Source of the DNA: an uncultured Oscillospiraceae bacterium
GTDB lineage: Bacteria > Bacillota > Clostridia > Oscillospirales > Acutalibacteraceae
Direction of reading: 5' to 3'
DNA length: 38,219 nucleotides
NCBI GenBank assembly: GCA_900539855.1
Contig: UQDO01000017.1
Span: 1-38,219, forward strand
Below the pieces are notes generated by a model, which made no database searches, was not told the origin of the DNA, and saw only the letters and a program-made list of their open reading frames with translations. Position 1 is the first letter of the stretch, and each line of letters starts with the position of its first letter. A program made the translations under genes and the position numbers. Of this stretch, positions 23,378 to 31,337 are shown one piece after another.

Positions 23378-24748
23378 TCAGAATACCGAAGCTATCGCCT
23401 CGTGCAGATTTCTGACACCTATTATTTCAATGTCATGATCCTCAGGTCTCAACTGCCGTAAGCACGCTCTCGGCACAAGGCACCTTGAAAAGCCGAGACG
23501 TGACGCTTCGCTTATCCTGGCGCCTATTCTCGACACCGATCTGACCTCACCCGAAAGCCCGACCTCGCCTATTGCCACAATATCGTCCGGCACAGGCTTG
23601 TCCGTTATTCCGGAAACGAGCGCAAGCGACACCGGAAGATCGGCGGCAGGCTCGTCGAGCCGCAAACCGCCTACTATATTAAGATATGTGTCCAGATTGG
23701 AAAAGCGGTATCCGAGACGCTTTTCCAGCACCGCAAGCATAAGGTTCAGACGATTAAGGTCAAATCCCGTTGACATGCGCCGCGCGTTGCCGTAACCGCC
23801 CTGGGACACAAGGCTCTGCACCTCGGCAAGCACCGGTCTTGAGCCCTCCATAACACAGGCGATACAGTTGCCGGAAATGTTGGTGTTTCGCTCTGACAGA
23901 AGCGCCGCAGACGGATTTTCGACCTCGCGCAGTCCGTCGTCGCCCATTTCAAATACGCCTATTTCATTGGTCGAACCGTATCTGTTTTTAACTGCTCGGA
24001 GTATGCGGTAGGCATAGTTGCGCTCTCCCTCAAAATAAAGCACTGCGTCAACTATATGCTCCATGACCTTAGGACCGGCTATGGCTCCGTCCTTATTGAC
24101 GTGACCGACTATGATGACCGGGATATCAAGACTTTTGCCGGTCCTCAGCAGCGCGTTCGTACATTCGCGCACCTGAGTTACGCTTCCGGACGACGACTGT
24201 ATCTCGGCGTGGTTCATGGTTTGTATTGAGTCTATCATAACAATGTCCGGCTTGTTCTGCTTTATATATTCGCATATAGTTTCGACATCGGTCTCGGTCA
24301 TGATAAGCAGACTGTCGCTGTTGACAGAAAGCCTGTCCGCGCGGAGCTTTAACTGACGTGCCGACTCCTCGCCCGAAACATAAAGTACCCGTTTGTCACG
24401 GCAGAAAGTGCCGCACACCTGCATTAAAAGTGTTGATTTTCCTATACCGGGATCGCCCGATAAAAGAACGACCGAGCCCTTCACCAGTCCGCCGCCAAGC
24501 ACCCTGTCAAGCTCCCCTGTACCGGTCTTATAGCGTATCTCGTCGCTTTGTTCTATCTGGCTGACCGGCTTGACACTGCCTGTATCGCGCCTTATAAACG
24601 ATGACGCCGACAAAGATTTCGGCGCCGCCGTTATTATTTCCTCATTCATCGTATTCCATGCGCGGCACTGCGGGCACTGACCCGACCATTTAGGGCTGTT
24701 GTAGCCACACTCCGAGCACACGAACGATGTTTTTATCTTTCCTGCCAT
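23378..24748 (-). CDS. radA: DNA repair protein RadA (Sms)
   Basis: A hexameric DnaB-like helicase that promotes branch migration in recombination. About 456 residues: an N-terminal C4 zinc finger (FVCSECGYNSPKWSGQCPQC), a RecA-type core with Walker A GDPGIGKST, the RadA-specific KNRYGSTNEIGVFEM motif and a C-terminal Lon-protease-like domain (DLPVSLALVSG, AIGEVGLSGEVR). ATG 24748 (MAGKIKTSFVCSECG) matches family starts better than the in-frame GTG at 24757, which overlaps the cwlD stop. Confidence 0.96.
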   Translation of the reverse strand: MAGKIKTSFVCSECGYNSPKWSGQCPQCRAWNTMNEEIITAAPKSLSASSFIRRDTGSVKPVSQIEQSDEIRYKTGTGELDRVLGGGLVKGSVVLLSGDPGIGKSTLLMQVCGTFCRDKRVLYVSGEESARQLKLRADRLSVNSDSLLIMTETDVETICEYIKQNKPDIVMIDSIQTMNHAEIQSSSGSVTQVRECTNALLRTGKSLDIPVIIVGHVNKDGAIAGPKVMEHIVDAVLYFEGERNYAYRILRAVKNRYGSTNEIGVFEMGDDGLREVENPSAALLSERNTNISGNCIACVMEGSRPVLAEVQSLVSQGGYGNARRMSTGFDLNRLNLMLAVLEKRLGYRFSNLDTYLNIVGGLRLDEPAADLPVSLALVSGITDKPVPDDIVAIGEVGLSGEVRSVSRIGARISEASRLGFSRCLVPRACLRQLRPEDHDIEIIGVRNLHEAIASVF

Positions 24749-24753
24749 TAGCT

Positions 24754-25452
24754 TCACTGACCTTCAAAATAATAATCATTTATACCGGCAGCGATAGCCG
24801 CCGCCATTTTCAGCTGATATTCGTCGCTTTTAAGCTTCAAAAGATCATCTGGATTGCTTATAAACCCACATTCGGCTATGACCGACGGTATAACAGCATG
24901 GTAAAGCAAATAGATATCCTTTGTGGTCTTTTTGACCACACGCTTGTTGTCGGTCTGAACACCGGCTGTGATCGACCGCTGTATACATTCCGCCAGCTCC
25001 TTTGAGCCGTCGACCTGCGAGTAAAAAACCTGTGCGCCGTGCGGCTGCGGTGAAGTGTATTTATTCATATGAATACTTACAAACAGCGCGTCCTTATATT
25101 TTTCGGTAAGCCGCAGTCTTGCCTTTATGTCGCTGACCTTCTGCGAGCGTTCGGTGCCCTTGTCATCGGCGGTAGATACATCCGTATCTCTTACAAGGAC
25201 GGTATCATAGCCCATTATCTTAAGGACGGAATCAAGCTTCAAAGCGACCGAAAGGTTGAGGTCCTTTTCAAGCGTTCCGTCGGGAGCAACCGCGCCGCCG
25301 TCAAAGCCGCCGTGTCCGGCATCGATTATCACCGTGTAACGCTGTGTTGCTTTTGCTGAAACGTTTGCGCTTTTTTCGCCTGTAACAAATAAACCGCTTA
25401 AAAGCACAAGGCACAGAAGCATCGCCACCGCTAAGGTAAACCTTTTAAGCAC
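24754..25452 (-). CDS. cwlD: N-acetylmuramoyl-L-alanine amidase, CwlD-like
   Basis: Zinc amidase (Amidase_3) that cleaves the bond between muramic acid and the stem peptide. CwlD makes muramic delta-lactam in the spore cortex. The protein has an N-terminal hydrophobic signal/anchor (FTLAVAMLLCLVLLSGLFV). Zinc and catalytic residues are visible in IIDAGHGGFDGGAV, EKDLNLSVAL, VSIHMNKYTS and IAECGFISNPDD. GTG 25452 was chosen because GGGAG lies 9 nt upstream; in-frame ATGs at 25479 and 25503 would add hydrophilic residues before the signal. The gene overlaps or abuts radA. The spore role is inferred from the family. Confidence 0.88.
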   Translation of the reverse strand: MLKRFTLAVAMLLCLVLLSGLFVTGEKSANVSAKATQRYTVIIDAGHGGFDGGAVAPDGTLEKDLNLSVALKLDSVLKIMGYDTVLVRDTDVSTADDKGTERSQKVSDIKARLRLTEKYKDALFVSIHMNKYTSPQPHGAQVFYSQVDGSKELAECIQRSITAGVQTDNKRVVKKTTKDIYLLYHAVIPSVIAECGFISNPDDLLKLKSDEYQLKMAAAIAAGINDYYFEGQ

Positions 25453-25538
25453 CGCATACCACTCCCATTTAAAGCTCATATAGAAATGGTATGACAGCCG
25501 CAAGGCTTATAGAACAAAGGTAAAAAGCGATATAAAAC

Positions 25539-26288
25539 CTACTTGTTCTGCTTCGCGGCAAGTGCCAGAAACTTCTTGTCCGACTGTATCGCATGTGTTA
25601 TAAAAGCACCGTCGCAAAACAGCGCGTAGGTCGTGACGGGAGCCGGAACGTTCCTTGCTGTCTTTTTATCGGTAATATGTATGGCTTTGAACGGAATATC
25701 GTGTTCCTTTGCGGTTTCAGCCACCCTCGGGACCCAGTAGAAGGTAAAGGGACATTGGTCGGTATAGTACAGCACAAATCCCTTTTCATTTATTTTCGGA
25801 GCCTTGGCGCACTCTTTGAATTTCGGCGGTTCTGCCTGGCTCACAAGCGGCAGATACATCAGTGTAATGCCGCAATCCGACGTGTCGGCGACGGTAAAGC
25901 CTTTATGCGACAAATGTGAAGGATCGGAAAGAAACTCTCTTTTCCTACCGTTTGCCGACAATATACAAACGCCCTTTTTGCCCTCTGCTTCAGCGTCGCT
26001 GATACATTTACGCAGCAGATCGTTGGAATATCCGTGTCCCTTCATGGAGCCTGCTATCCAAAGGCAGTTTATGTACATATATCCGTCCGCCTCTATCGGC
26101 ACCCATGTGTTTTCGGCAGGAATATATTCTATAAAGCATTTACCGCGCTCCTCGCCGCGGTAAAATACAAGACCCTCGTCAAATCTCTGCTTCATCCATT
26201 CCTTTTTTGCAATGCTCTGTTTGCCCGACATGGCGCAGCATATGTGCTCTCTGTCAATGTTTTCTGCGGTTATTTTTATATAGTTCAT
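25539..26288 (-). CDS. GNAT-like N-acetyltransferase with C-terminal YoaP domain
   Basis: A 249-residue protein. Residues about 1-150 resemble a GNAT acyltransferase: the strand YMYINCLWIAGSMKGHGYSNDLL (in two blocks) contains a degenerate acetyl-CoA loop, KGHGYS. Residues about 170-248 form the YoaP-like part, with a thioredoxin-like YYTDQCPFTFYWVPRVAETA stretch bearing one cysteine, and PVTTYALFCDGAFITHAI. YoaP-type proteins are common in Firmicutes, but their substrate is not known. It has its own promoter at 26329-26357. Confidence 0.8.
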   Translation of the reverse strand: MNYIKITAENIDREHICCAMSGKQSIAKKEWMKQRFDEGLVFYRGEERGKCFIEYIPAENTWVPIEADGYMYINCLWIAGSMKGHGYSNDLLRKCISDAEAEGKKGVCILSANGRKREFLSDPSHLSHKGFTVADTSDCGITLMYLPLVSQAEPPKFKECAKAPKINEKGFVLYYTDQCPFTFYWVPRVAETAKEHDIPFKAIHITDKKTARNVPAPVTTYALFCDGAFITHAIQSDKKFLALAAKQNK

Positions 26289-26328
26289 TCAGGTCTTTTG
26301 CTCCCCACTTTCAATATGCCACAATAAC

Positions 26329-26357
26329 ATTATACCTGCCATTGAATTGACCGTCAA
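26329..26357 (-). promoter_or_regulatory. Promoter of the GNAT/YoaP gene
   Basis: On the minus strand, TTGACG (26352-26357), 17-bp spacer and TATAAT (26329-26334). Confidence 0.75.
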
Positions 26358-26483
26358 GTGCTTAGTTCTTAATTACAAAAATGTAAATTAATTGTAATCA
26401 GTTCACTCTTTATTTGAATTAACTTTTATGTGATAATATTTATGTAACAGAAAACATTATACTTTAATTAGAGGTGTCTGCTT

Positions 26484-27155
26484 ATGAAAAAAACTATTGT
26501 AGTGTTATTGGCATGCCTTATAGTATTCATGACGGCTTGTGCTGGTCAGGGCAAAGATGCGAGCACGGGCAGCAAAAGCTCTCCGTCCGCTGCATTCCAA
26601 AGCGAAATTAAAGGAGACGGATCATATGAAAGCGATGCTTCCGCTGAGTCTCAACTCACAGACCAATCGTCCTTTGACAATATAGACGCGGCGTATAAAT
26701 ATCTGATCAATAAAACCAAAGCGGAAACAGACCCCGACGAGCTACGCTATATGGCTTACTTTTTCAAGGACATAGACGGCGACGGCACAGATGAGTTTTT
26801 GCTCAACAAAGGAGGTACAGTTAACACTATATACTCGTATAAAGATCAAAAAATAGTTTATATAGATAGCTTTGATTTTTTGACAGGCACGATCCGCATG
26901 TTTTCTTCAGATAATCCAAAATACCCGGGCATTTTCTGTTATACATGCGGCAACAGCTCCGATCATTACCAATACATGACCATAAAAGACGGTAAATTAT
27001 CAGTGGAATTTCTTTGGCACGATGTGTATGGTTCGGAGCCGGGAGGCTATAATAACCGAAGCGGCGTTTATTTGACCGACGACACCGAAATAATAGAGGA
27101 ATCAAAACGACTCTATGAAAGCGGAAATGATATTAAATGGACTAGTTTCAATTAG
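26484..27155 (+). CDS. Tandem lipoprotein 1 with DxDGDG motif
   Basis: A 223-residue lipoprotein. The signal peptide ends in lipobox FMTAC (Cys19). A Ser/Lys/Asp-rich, probably disordered linker runs to about residue 62. The folded part includes FFKDIDGDGTDEFLLNKGG at about 93-111, a calcium-loop-like DxDxDGxxE motif of the FG-GAP/dockerin-like kind, and a WHDVYGSEPGG segment. Its ribosome binding site is AGAGGTG. It is about 90% identical to lipoprotein 2, immediately downstream, so it is a recent tandem duplication. The function is unknown. The position opposite two peptidoglycan hydrolase-like genes suggests a surface immunity or inhibitor role (inference). Confidence 0.8.
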   Translation: MKKTIVVLLACLIVFMTACAGQGKDASTGSKSSPSAAFQSEIKGDGSYESDASAESQLTDQSSFDNIDAAYKYLINKTKAETDPDELRYMAYFFKDIDGDGTDEFLLNKGGTVNTIYSYKDQKIVYIDSFDFLTGTIRMFSSDNPKYPGIFCYTCGNSSDHYQYMTIKDGKLSVEFLWHDVYGSEPGGYNNRSGVYLTDDTEIIEESKRLYESGNDIKWTSFN

Positions 27156-27181
27156 CACAAACGGACAAAGAGGCAGTAAAT

Positions 27182-27853
27182 ATGAAAAAAGTTATAATAA
27201 TATTATCAGCATGCCTTATAGTATTCATGACGGCTTGTACCGGTCAGGGCAAAGATGCGAGCACGGGCAGCAAAAGCTCTCCGTCCGCTGCATTCCAAAG
27301 CGAAATTAAAGGAGACGGATCATATGAAAGCGATGCTTCCGCTGAGTCTCAGCTCACAGACCAATCGTCCTTTGACAGTGCAGAGGCAGCATATAAATAT
27401 CTGATCAACAAAACAAAAGCGGAAACAGACCCCGACGAGCTACGCTATATGACTTACTTTTTCAAGGACATAGACGGCGACGGAACAAATGAACTTTTTA
27501 TCAACAAAGGAGGTACAGCTAACACTATATACTCGTATAAGGATCAAAAAATAGTTTATATAGATAGCTATGATTTTGTGACAGGTACGATCCACATGTT
27601 TTCTTCAGATAATCCGAAATACCCGGGAATTTTCTGCTATACATGCGGCGGCAGCGCCGATCATTACCAATACATGACCATAAAAGACGGTAAATTATCA
27701 CTGGAATTTCTTTGGCACGATGTGTATGGTTCGGAATCGGGAGGCTATCATAACCGAAGCGGCGTTTATTTGACCGATGATACCGAAATAATAGAGGAAT
27801 CAAAACGACTCTATGAAAGTGGAAATGATATTAAAAGAACTAGTTTCAATTAA
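27182..27853 (+). CDS. Tandem lipoprotein 2, near-duplicate of lipoprotein 1
   Basis: 223 residues with lipobox FMTAC (Cys19). It differs from lipoprotein 1 at about 22 positions. These are spread through the mature domain (for example NID to SAE near 66-68, and EFLL to ELFI near 104-107), while the linker 21-64 is identical. The DIDGDGTNE loop is retained. AGAGG lies 8 nt upstream of the ATG. The intergenic spacer (ACAAACGGACAAAGAGGCA) recurs almost unchanged before lipoprotein 3, so the duplicated unit included the ribosome binding site. No stops or frameshifts are present, so both copies appear functional. Confidence 0.8.
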   Translation: MKKVIIILSACLIVFMTACTGQGKDASTGSKSSPSAAFQSEIKGDGSYESDASAESQLTDQSSFDSAEAAYKYLINKTKAETDPDELRYMTYFFKDIDGDGTNELFINKGGTANTIYSYKDQKIVYIDSYDFVTGTIHMFSSDNPKYPGIFCYTCGGSADHYQYMTIKDGKLSLEFLWHDVYGSESGGYHNRSGVYLTDDTEIIEESKRLYESGNDIKRTSFN

Positions 27854-27878
27854 CATAAACGGACAAATGGCGGTAAAT

Positions 27879-28532
27879 ATGAAAAAAGTTATAATAATAT
27901 TATCAGCATGCCTTATAGTATTTATGACGGCTTGCGCCGGTCAGGGCAAAGATGCTAGCGTGGGCAGCAAAAGCTCGCCGTCTGCTGCTAAACAGACTGA
28001 CAGCCCGATCTCAGCAGATCTCAGCGAAACAGAACAGCGATTGATAAAGGTCATGAACAACACGGAAAACTTTTCGGATGAAAGCGGCTCAGATACACTT
28101 TTTGCTGATTACAAATTACCGTGGGCAGCCGACAAGATTTCGATAGTCGCTGAAAAATATGCCTTTGTCGATCTTGACGGCGATGGCATAAATGAACTGG
28201 CTGTAAAATGTACGAACGGTGGAATCAATATCATCCTTCATTACAACAGTGAGGACAATAAAATACATGGCTATTCCATCGGAGAGCGAAGCTTTATCGA
28301 TGTCAAGACCGACGGTACATTTGCAGGCAGCGGCGGCGCAATGATAAGTGTTATCAATAAAATGTCGTTTGATAACGGAAATGTAGTGACCGCAGAACTC
28401 GCACTTAAAGACGAGATGTATAAAATATATAAGATTGACGGCAAAGATGTGACACAAAGTGAGGCGGCAGAATACTTAAGAAAATGGGATCAGATCGACA
28501 GCGTCAAATGGTCGACAGAGCTTATATCATAA
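27879..28532 (+). CDS. Tandem lipoprotein 3, shared leader with different mature domain
   Basis: A 217-residue lipoprotein. Residues 1-37 (signal, lipobox Cys19 and linker to SSPSAA) are nearly identical to lipoprotein 2, including at the DNA level. After this point the sequence is unrelated apart from a comparable loop FVDLDGDGINELAVKC at about 97-111. This is modular: a conserved export/anchor cassette joined to a different domain. ATG 27879 is the start, because the upstream in-frame ATG at 27813 would place 22 residues over the end of lipoprotein 2 and destroy the signal peptide. It is transcribed with 1 and 2 and ends at a strong terminator. Confidence 0.8.
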   Translation: MKKVIIILSACLIVFMTACAGQGKDASVGSKSSPSAAKQTDSPISADLSETEQRLIKVMNNTENFSDESGSDTLFADYKLPWAADKISIVAEKYAFVDLDGDGINELAVKCTNGGINIILHYNSEDNKIHGYSIGERSFIDVKTDGTFAGSGGAMISVINKMSFDNGNVVTAELALKDEMYKIYKIDGKDVTQSEAAEYLRKWDQIDSVKWSTELIS

Positions 28533-28548
28533 AGCACCCTCTTAGCAC

Positions 28549-28580
28549 AAAAAAGTCAAGATTATAATCTTGACTTTTTT
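28549..28580. terminator. Bidirectional terminator between lipoprotein 3 and the lysozyme gene
   Basis: AAAAAAGTCAAGATT (28549-28563) pairs with AATCTTGACTTTTTT (28566-28580). The A/T tails serve both directions, fitting the convergent genes. Confidence 0.88.
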
Positions 28581-28609
28581 GTGGATAATTAAAGCGCCAT
28601 AGTTTTTTC

Positions 28610-29512
28610 TTATGTCAGCGCTTTATACCAATACTCAGCATTATTAACTCTCTCTTCTTCTCGTCTATATTGTGCTCTTGGTCTCTCGTAGTTATATATA
28701 AATACTCTTGCGAGATAACCTGGGCTGAGTACGGATCTTGTAAATTCCGAAAATGACATTTTATAATTCTTTGTTGGTATCCATTGCCCATCAGGATTTG
28801 CATAGACCTCATACAAAATGCGTCTTAATTGTGAATTCATACTATCATATTGGATGCACTCTTGATCAGCCCAATCAATATATTTTGATGCCGGAGTCCA
28901 CTGAACCAATCCAAATCCCTTGCTATAGTCATATTCTTTCAAATCTTCCCAAAATCCCGGATTAATTGTACTTTCAACTTCCATGTTACCAAGTAGGCCA
29001 CAAATTGACTGCTTTGTCCAACCCTTAGCTCTTAAAAACGATAATATATATTGAGCATTTGTTTTCATTTGAGATTTGTTAAGATAATTATTGCAAGAAA
29101 ACACATTAGTAACATTCTCCGTTGTCAGAACTCCCGTGCCGTAAGAATAGTATGCAACGTCAGCCGACATATTCAGGTGATCGACCGCAACAGCATTATG
29201 TGCAGCTCCGTTTGATACATCTGTAAACATTTCAATGTCATCAGAAGGTATTATTGCTATGCTGTTTTCGGTTATCGCTATTGCTGCAATATCCGAATTT
29301 GCCGCCGCCTGTGCTTCTTCGGCAGAGCATTTTTTCCAAGCCATATAGCCCCCGGCTTTAAGCGTGTTATATATGTCGCTGCAATTTCCCTGCGGTAATG
29401 CCACGCCTAAATTGTTGCATATTTTTCTTACTGCTTTAAGCGATTCGCCGTCAGGCGATGATTCACGTTTAAGCGTATTAAAAATAATATTGTTGTATTG
29501 CCCTTTGCCCAT
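28610..29512 (-). CDS. Phage-type lysozyme (tail-tip lysozyme fold) with unknown N-terminal domain
   Basis: About 300 residues, no signal peptide. Residues about 145-300 look like the Phage_lysozyme2 / tail-tip lysozyme domain: TNAQYILSFLRAKGWTKQSI (split), ICGLLGNMEVESTINPGFWED with the likely catalytic glutamate, and GFGLVQWTPASKYIDWA. This domain cuts peptidoglycan glycan strands. Residues 1-140 are a separate domain (KCSAEEAQAAANSDIAAIAI, SIAIIPSDDIEMFTDVSNG, HNAVAVDHL) that I do not recognise. The C-terminal half is visibly more AT-rich than the N-terminal half. ATG 29512 has AAGG 8 nt upstream. It lies 18 nt behind the DUF1906 gene, forming a two-gene operon. Without a secretion signal it needs a holin or a dedicated secretion route, or has another use. 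Confidence 0.8.
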   Translation of the reverse strand: MGKGQYNNIIFNTLKRESSPDGESLKAVRKICNNLGVALPQGNCSDIYNTLKAGGYMAWKKCSAEEAQAAANSDIAAIAITENSIAIIPSDDIEMFTDVSNGAAHNAVAVDHLNMSADVAYYSYGTGVLTTENVTNVFSCNNYLNKSQMKTNAQYILSFLRAKGWTKQSICGLLGNMEVESTINPGFWEDLKEYDYSKGFGLVQWTPASKYIDWADQECIQYDSMNSQLRRILYEVYANPDGQWIPTKNYKMSFSEFTRSVLSPGYLARVFIYNYERPRAQYRREEERVNNAEYWYKALT

Positions 29513-29530
29513 ATTAATCACCTTCCCTCA

Positions 29531-30211
29531 TTATAAATTCCAAAATCTTTCCAGAACGCTTTCATCCCTTGCAATGACTGTATCAACGGTCAAAAGGTCG
29601 AACGTAACGGTGCCGAAACGCCATAGTTCTATGTCCTCTTTCTCCATGCCGGACGGACAATAGGGCGACCAATCCGATGGGATATATTTGTTCTTGGGCT
29701 CCGTAGCCCCGAACGAAGCTTTCATATGCGGTCTGAATCTAATTGACTCCATATAATGACTGCTCTGACGGTCAAAATTAAAATTTTTCGAGGAATCGGT
29801 GTTTCCTATAAACCCAGCCACATAGCCGTAGGTCACGAGCGCGTCGGTAAATCCGAGCATCCAGTTATGGTTTATGCTCCACTCGGGATCAATGTCGGCG
29901 TAAATAACTATACCCTTTCCTCTCGGCACTCCCATTGCCTTTGCAGCTTCTGCCGCACGCTGACCGTCACCGTATCCGTTGTTTGAGGATACCTGCGCCT
30001 CGGTCAGATCGTTATAAAGCAGGCAAAGGGCGCAGTCATTCTGCTTTAAAAATTCAATTTCATCAGGTGTGACAGCGTTTTTGCCCGTTATCGGTCTTCC
30101 CCAGAATTTAGGGAAGCCGTACTGCCTCATTACCCAGTCAAACATTCTGTATCCGTTTTTAAGTCTTGTATTAGACGGGATCAGAGAACTTATTCCTAAA
30201 ATTGTATTCAT
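29531..30211 (-). CDS. DUF1906 (Rv2525c-like) glycoside-hydrolase-fold protein
   Basis: A 226-residue TIM-barrel protein of the DUF1906 family, structurally akin to GH25 lysozymes. Features: the opening FDWVMRQYGFPKFWGRPITG, LLYNDLTEAQVSSNNGYGDG, and an acidic strand IVIYADIDPEWSINHNWMLG, where GH25-like enzymes keep catalytic acids. It ends with IELWRFGTVTFDLLTVDTV. There is no signal peptide or membrane segment. Related domains occur in phage endolysins and in wall-targeting effectors. AAGGAAGG precedes ATG 30211. It is co-transcribed with the lysozyme gene. Confidence 0.78.
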   Translation of the reverse strand: MNTILGISSLIPSNTRLKNGYRMFDWVMRQYGFPKFWGRPITGKNAVTPDEIEFLKQNDCALCLLYNDLTEAQVSSNNGYGDGQRAAEAAKAMGVPRGKGIVIYADIDPEWSINHNWMLGFTDALVTYGYVAGFIGNTDSSKNFNFDRQSSHYMESIRFRPHMKASFGATEPKNKYIPSDWSPYCPSGMEKEDIELWRFGTVTFDLLTVDTVIARDESVLERFWNL

Positions 30212-30363
30212 ATTTTTCCTTCCTTATATGTTTTTGCAGCTGCAAGCATATTATAAAAAGCAACGGCGACATATCATGTCATAATTACATAATATTTTAG
30301 CTAATTCCTAATTTACTTTTTATTAAGTAAAAATGAAAATTACTATTTTTCGGTATATTTATA

Positions 30364-30391
30364 TTTACATTTGAAATATAAATGCGATAAT
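30364..30391 (+). promoter_or_regulatory. Promoter of the XAC2610-like lipoprotein gene
   Basis: TTTACA (30364-30369), 16-bp spacer, GATAAT (30386-30391). Transcription would start near 30398, so the ATG at 30371 lies upstream of the mRNA and cannot be the start codon. A TTACTT/AAGTAA palindrome lies at 30313-30330. Confidence 0.65.
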
Positions 30392-30418
30392 ATAAATATA
30401 TTGAAGGAGGTGTTTATT

Positions 30419-31156
30419 ATAAAAAAGTCTATTGCAGTATTATTTGCATTTGTCCTTTTGGTCTTATCAGCCGCCTGCGGTTCAAACAGCGGTGCTTCAT
30501 CAGATAAGACCACAGCCGATGACAAGATTGTCACAAAGGAGCTTAACGGTTATAAAGTGCAGATCGAATACAGCACACCGGAGAAAGAGACCGCTCTGAC
30601 TGTCACGCTGCTTAACAAAAGCGGCAAAGAGGTCCAGAAATTAGGTATACAAAATGAAAACCAGCGCTTTACAAAAGAGCCGGTCTACCTAATTGATGTA
30701 ACATTCGACGGATATGCAGATCTCCTTATACCGTTTCAGCGGACCGCCGCAGCGCAGTATTTCATGGCGTTTATATGGAACGAGGAGGCAGCCAGGCTCA
30801 TTTACGCCCCTACCTTTGAAACGCTGTCAAATGTCGCACTTGACAATAGCAAAAACGAAATTTTGTCAAGCTTTTCGGCTGACGAAACGACCTCATACTC
30901 AATAAGCGTATTTGACAGTTCGGTAAAAGACTTTGTGCTTCAAAAAAGCTTATACTATTATCCCGATGGAGACAATATGGTCTACAAAGAGGAAGAGCGG
31001 CATGACGGTACCATGCAGACCGTTTCTGAATTTACCGTGACGAACGGTGACGATCCTTACAGTATCGATCCCACAGCTGCCAAATACTACGACCAAAACT
31101 CGGACTGGCAGCTAAGCTCTGCAAAATGGAAGAAGTATATTGTACCTGTTATCTAA
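30419..31156 (+). CDS. Lipoprotein resembling the XAC2610 lysozyme-inhibitor family; non-ATG start
   Basis: About 245 residues. The signal peptide reads KKSIAVLFAFVLLVLSAAC, lipobox LSAAC. The mature part has VYLIDVTFDGYADLLIPFQ (about 97-115), then AQYFMAFIWNEEAARLIYAP and NEILSSFSADETTSYSISVF. This order (FDGYxDL loop, short aromatic strand, late ILSS strand) is that of XAC2610-related proteins, whose founding member is a periplasmic lipoprotein that neutralises a secreted peptidoglycan hydrolase. Start: AAGGAGG at 30404-30410 is followed by no ATG, GTG or TTG at a usable distance. The best-placed codons are ATT 30416 and ATA 30419, and the latter gives the classic Met-Lys-Lys signal start. 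So initiation on a rare codon, or an ATG-to-ATA mutation, is likely. Divergent from the DUF1906/lysozyme pair. Confidence 0.65.
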   Translation: MKKSIAVLFAFVLLVLSAACGSNSGASSDKTTADDKIVTKELNGYKVQIEYSTPEKETALTVTLLNKSGKEVQKLGIQNENQRFTKEPVYLIDVTFDGYADLLIPFQRTAAAQYFMAFIWNEEAARLIYAPTFETLSNVALDNSKNEILSSFSADETTSYSISVFDSSVKDFVLQKSLYYYPDGDNMVYKEEERHDGTMQTVSEFTVTNGDDPYSIDPTAAKYYDQNSDWQLSSAKWKKYIVPVI

Positions 31157-31169
31157 AAATCACAATATT

Positions 31170-31211
31170 AAGAATACTTCCTTAAAGCATCTGTTTTAAG
31201 GAAGTATTCTT
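31170..31211 (+). terminator. Terminator of the XAC2610-like lipoprotein gene
   Basis: The 17-bp stem AAGAATACTTCCTTAAA (31170-31186) pairs with 31195-31211 and is followed by GCCTTTTA. Confidence 0.8.
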
Positions 31212-31288
31212 GCCTTTTACTGTTTATTAAATGGGATATATTGTTTTGTTGAACAATTCAGACAAACAATTAAGTTATAATACGAAAC

Positions 31289-31316
31289 AAAACCGCCGGG
31301 TCACCCGGCGGTTTTT
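31289..31316. terminator. Bidirectional terminator behind the asnS transcription unit
   Basis: AAAACCGCCGG and CCGGCGGTTTT form a GC-rich stem with T-tails on both strands. It lies 22 nt after the end of the small ORF downstream of asnS. Confidence 0.88.
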
Positions 31317-31337
31317 AATATTATCCTAAACAAATAT

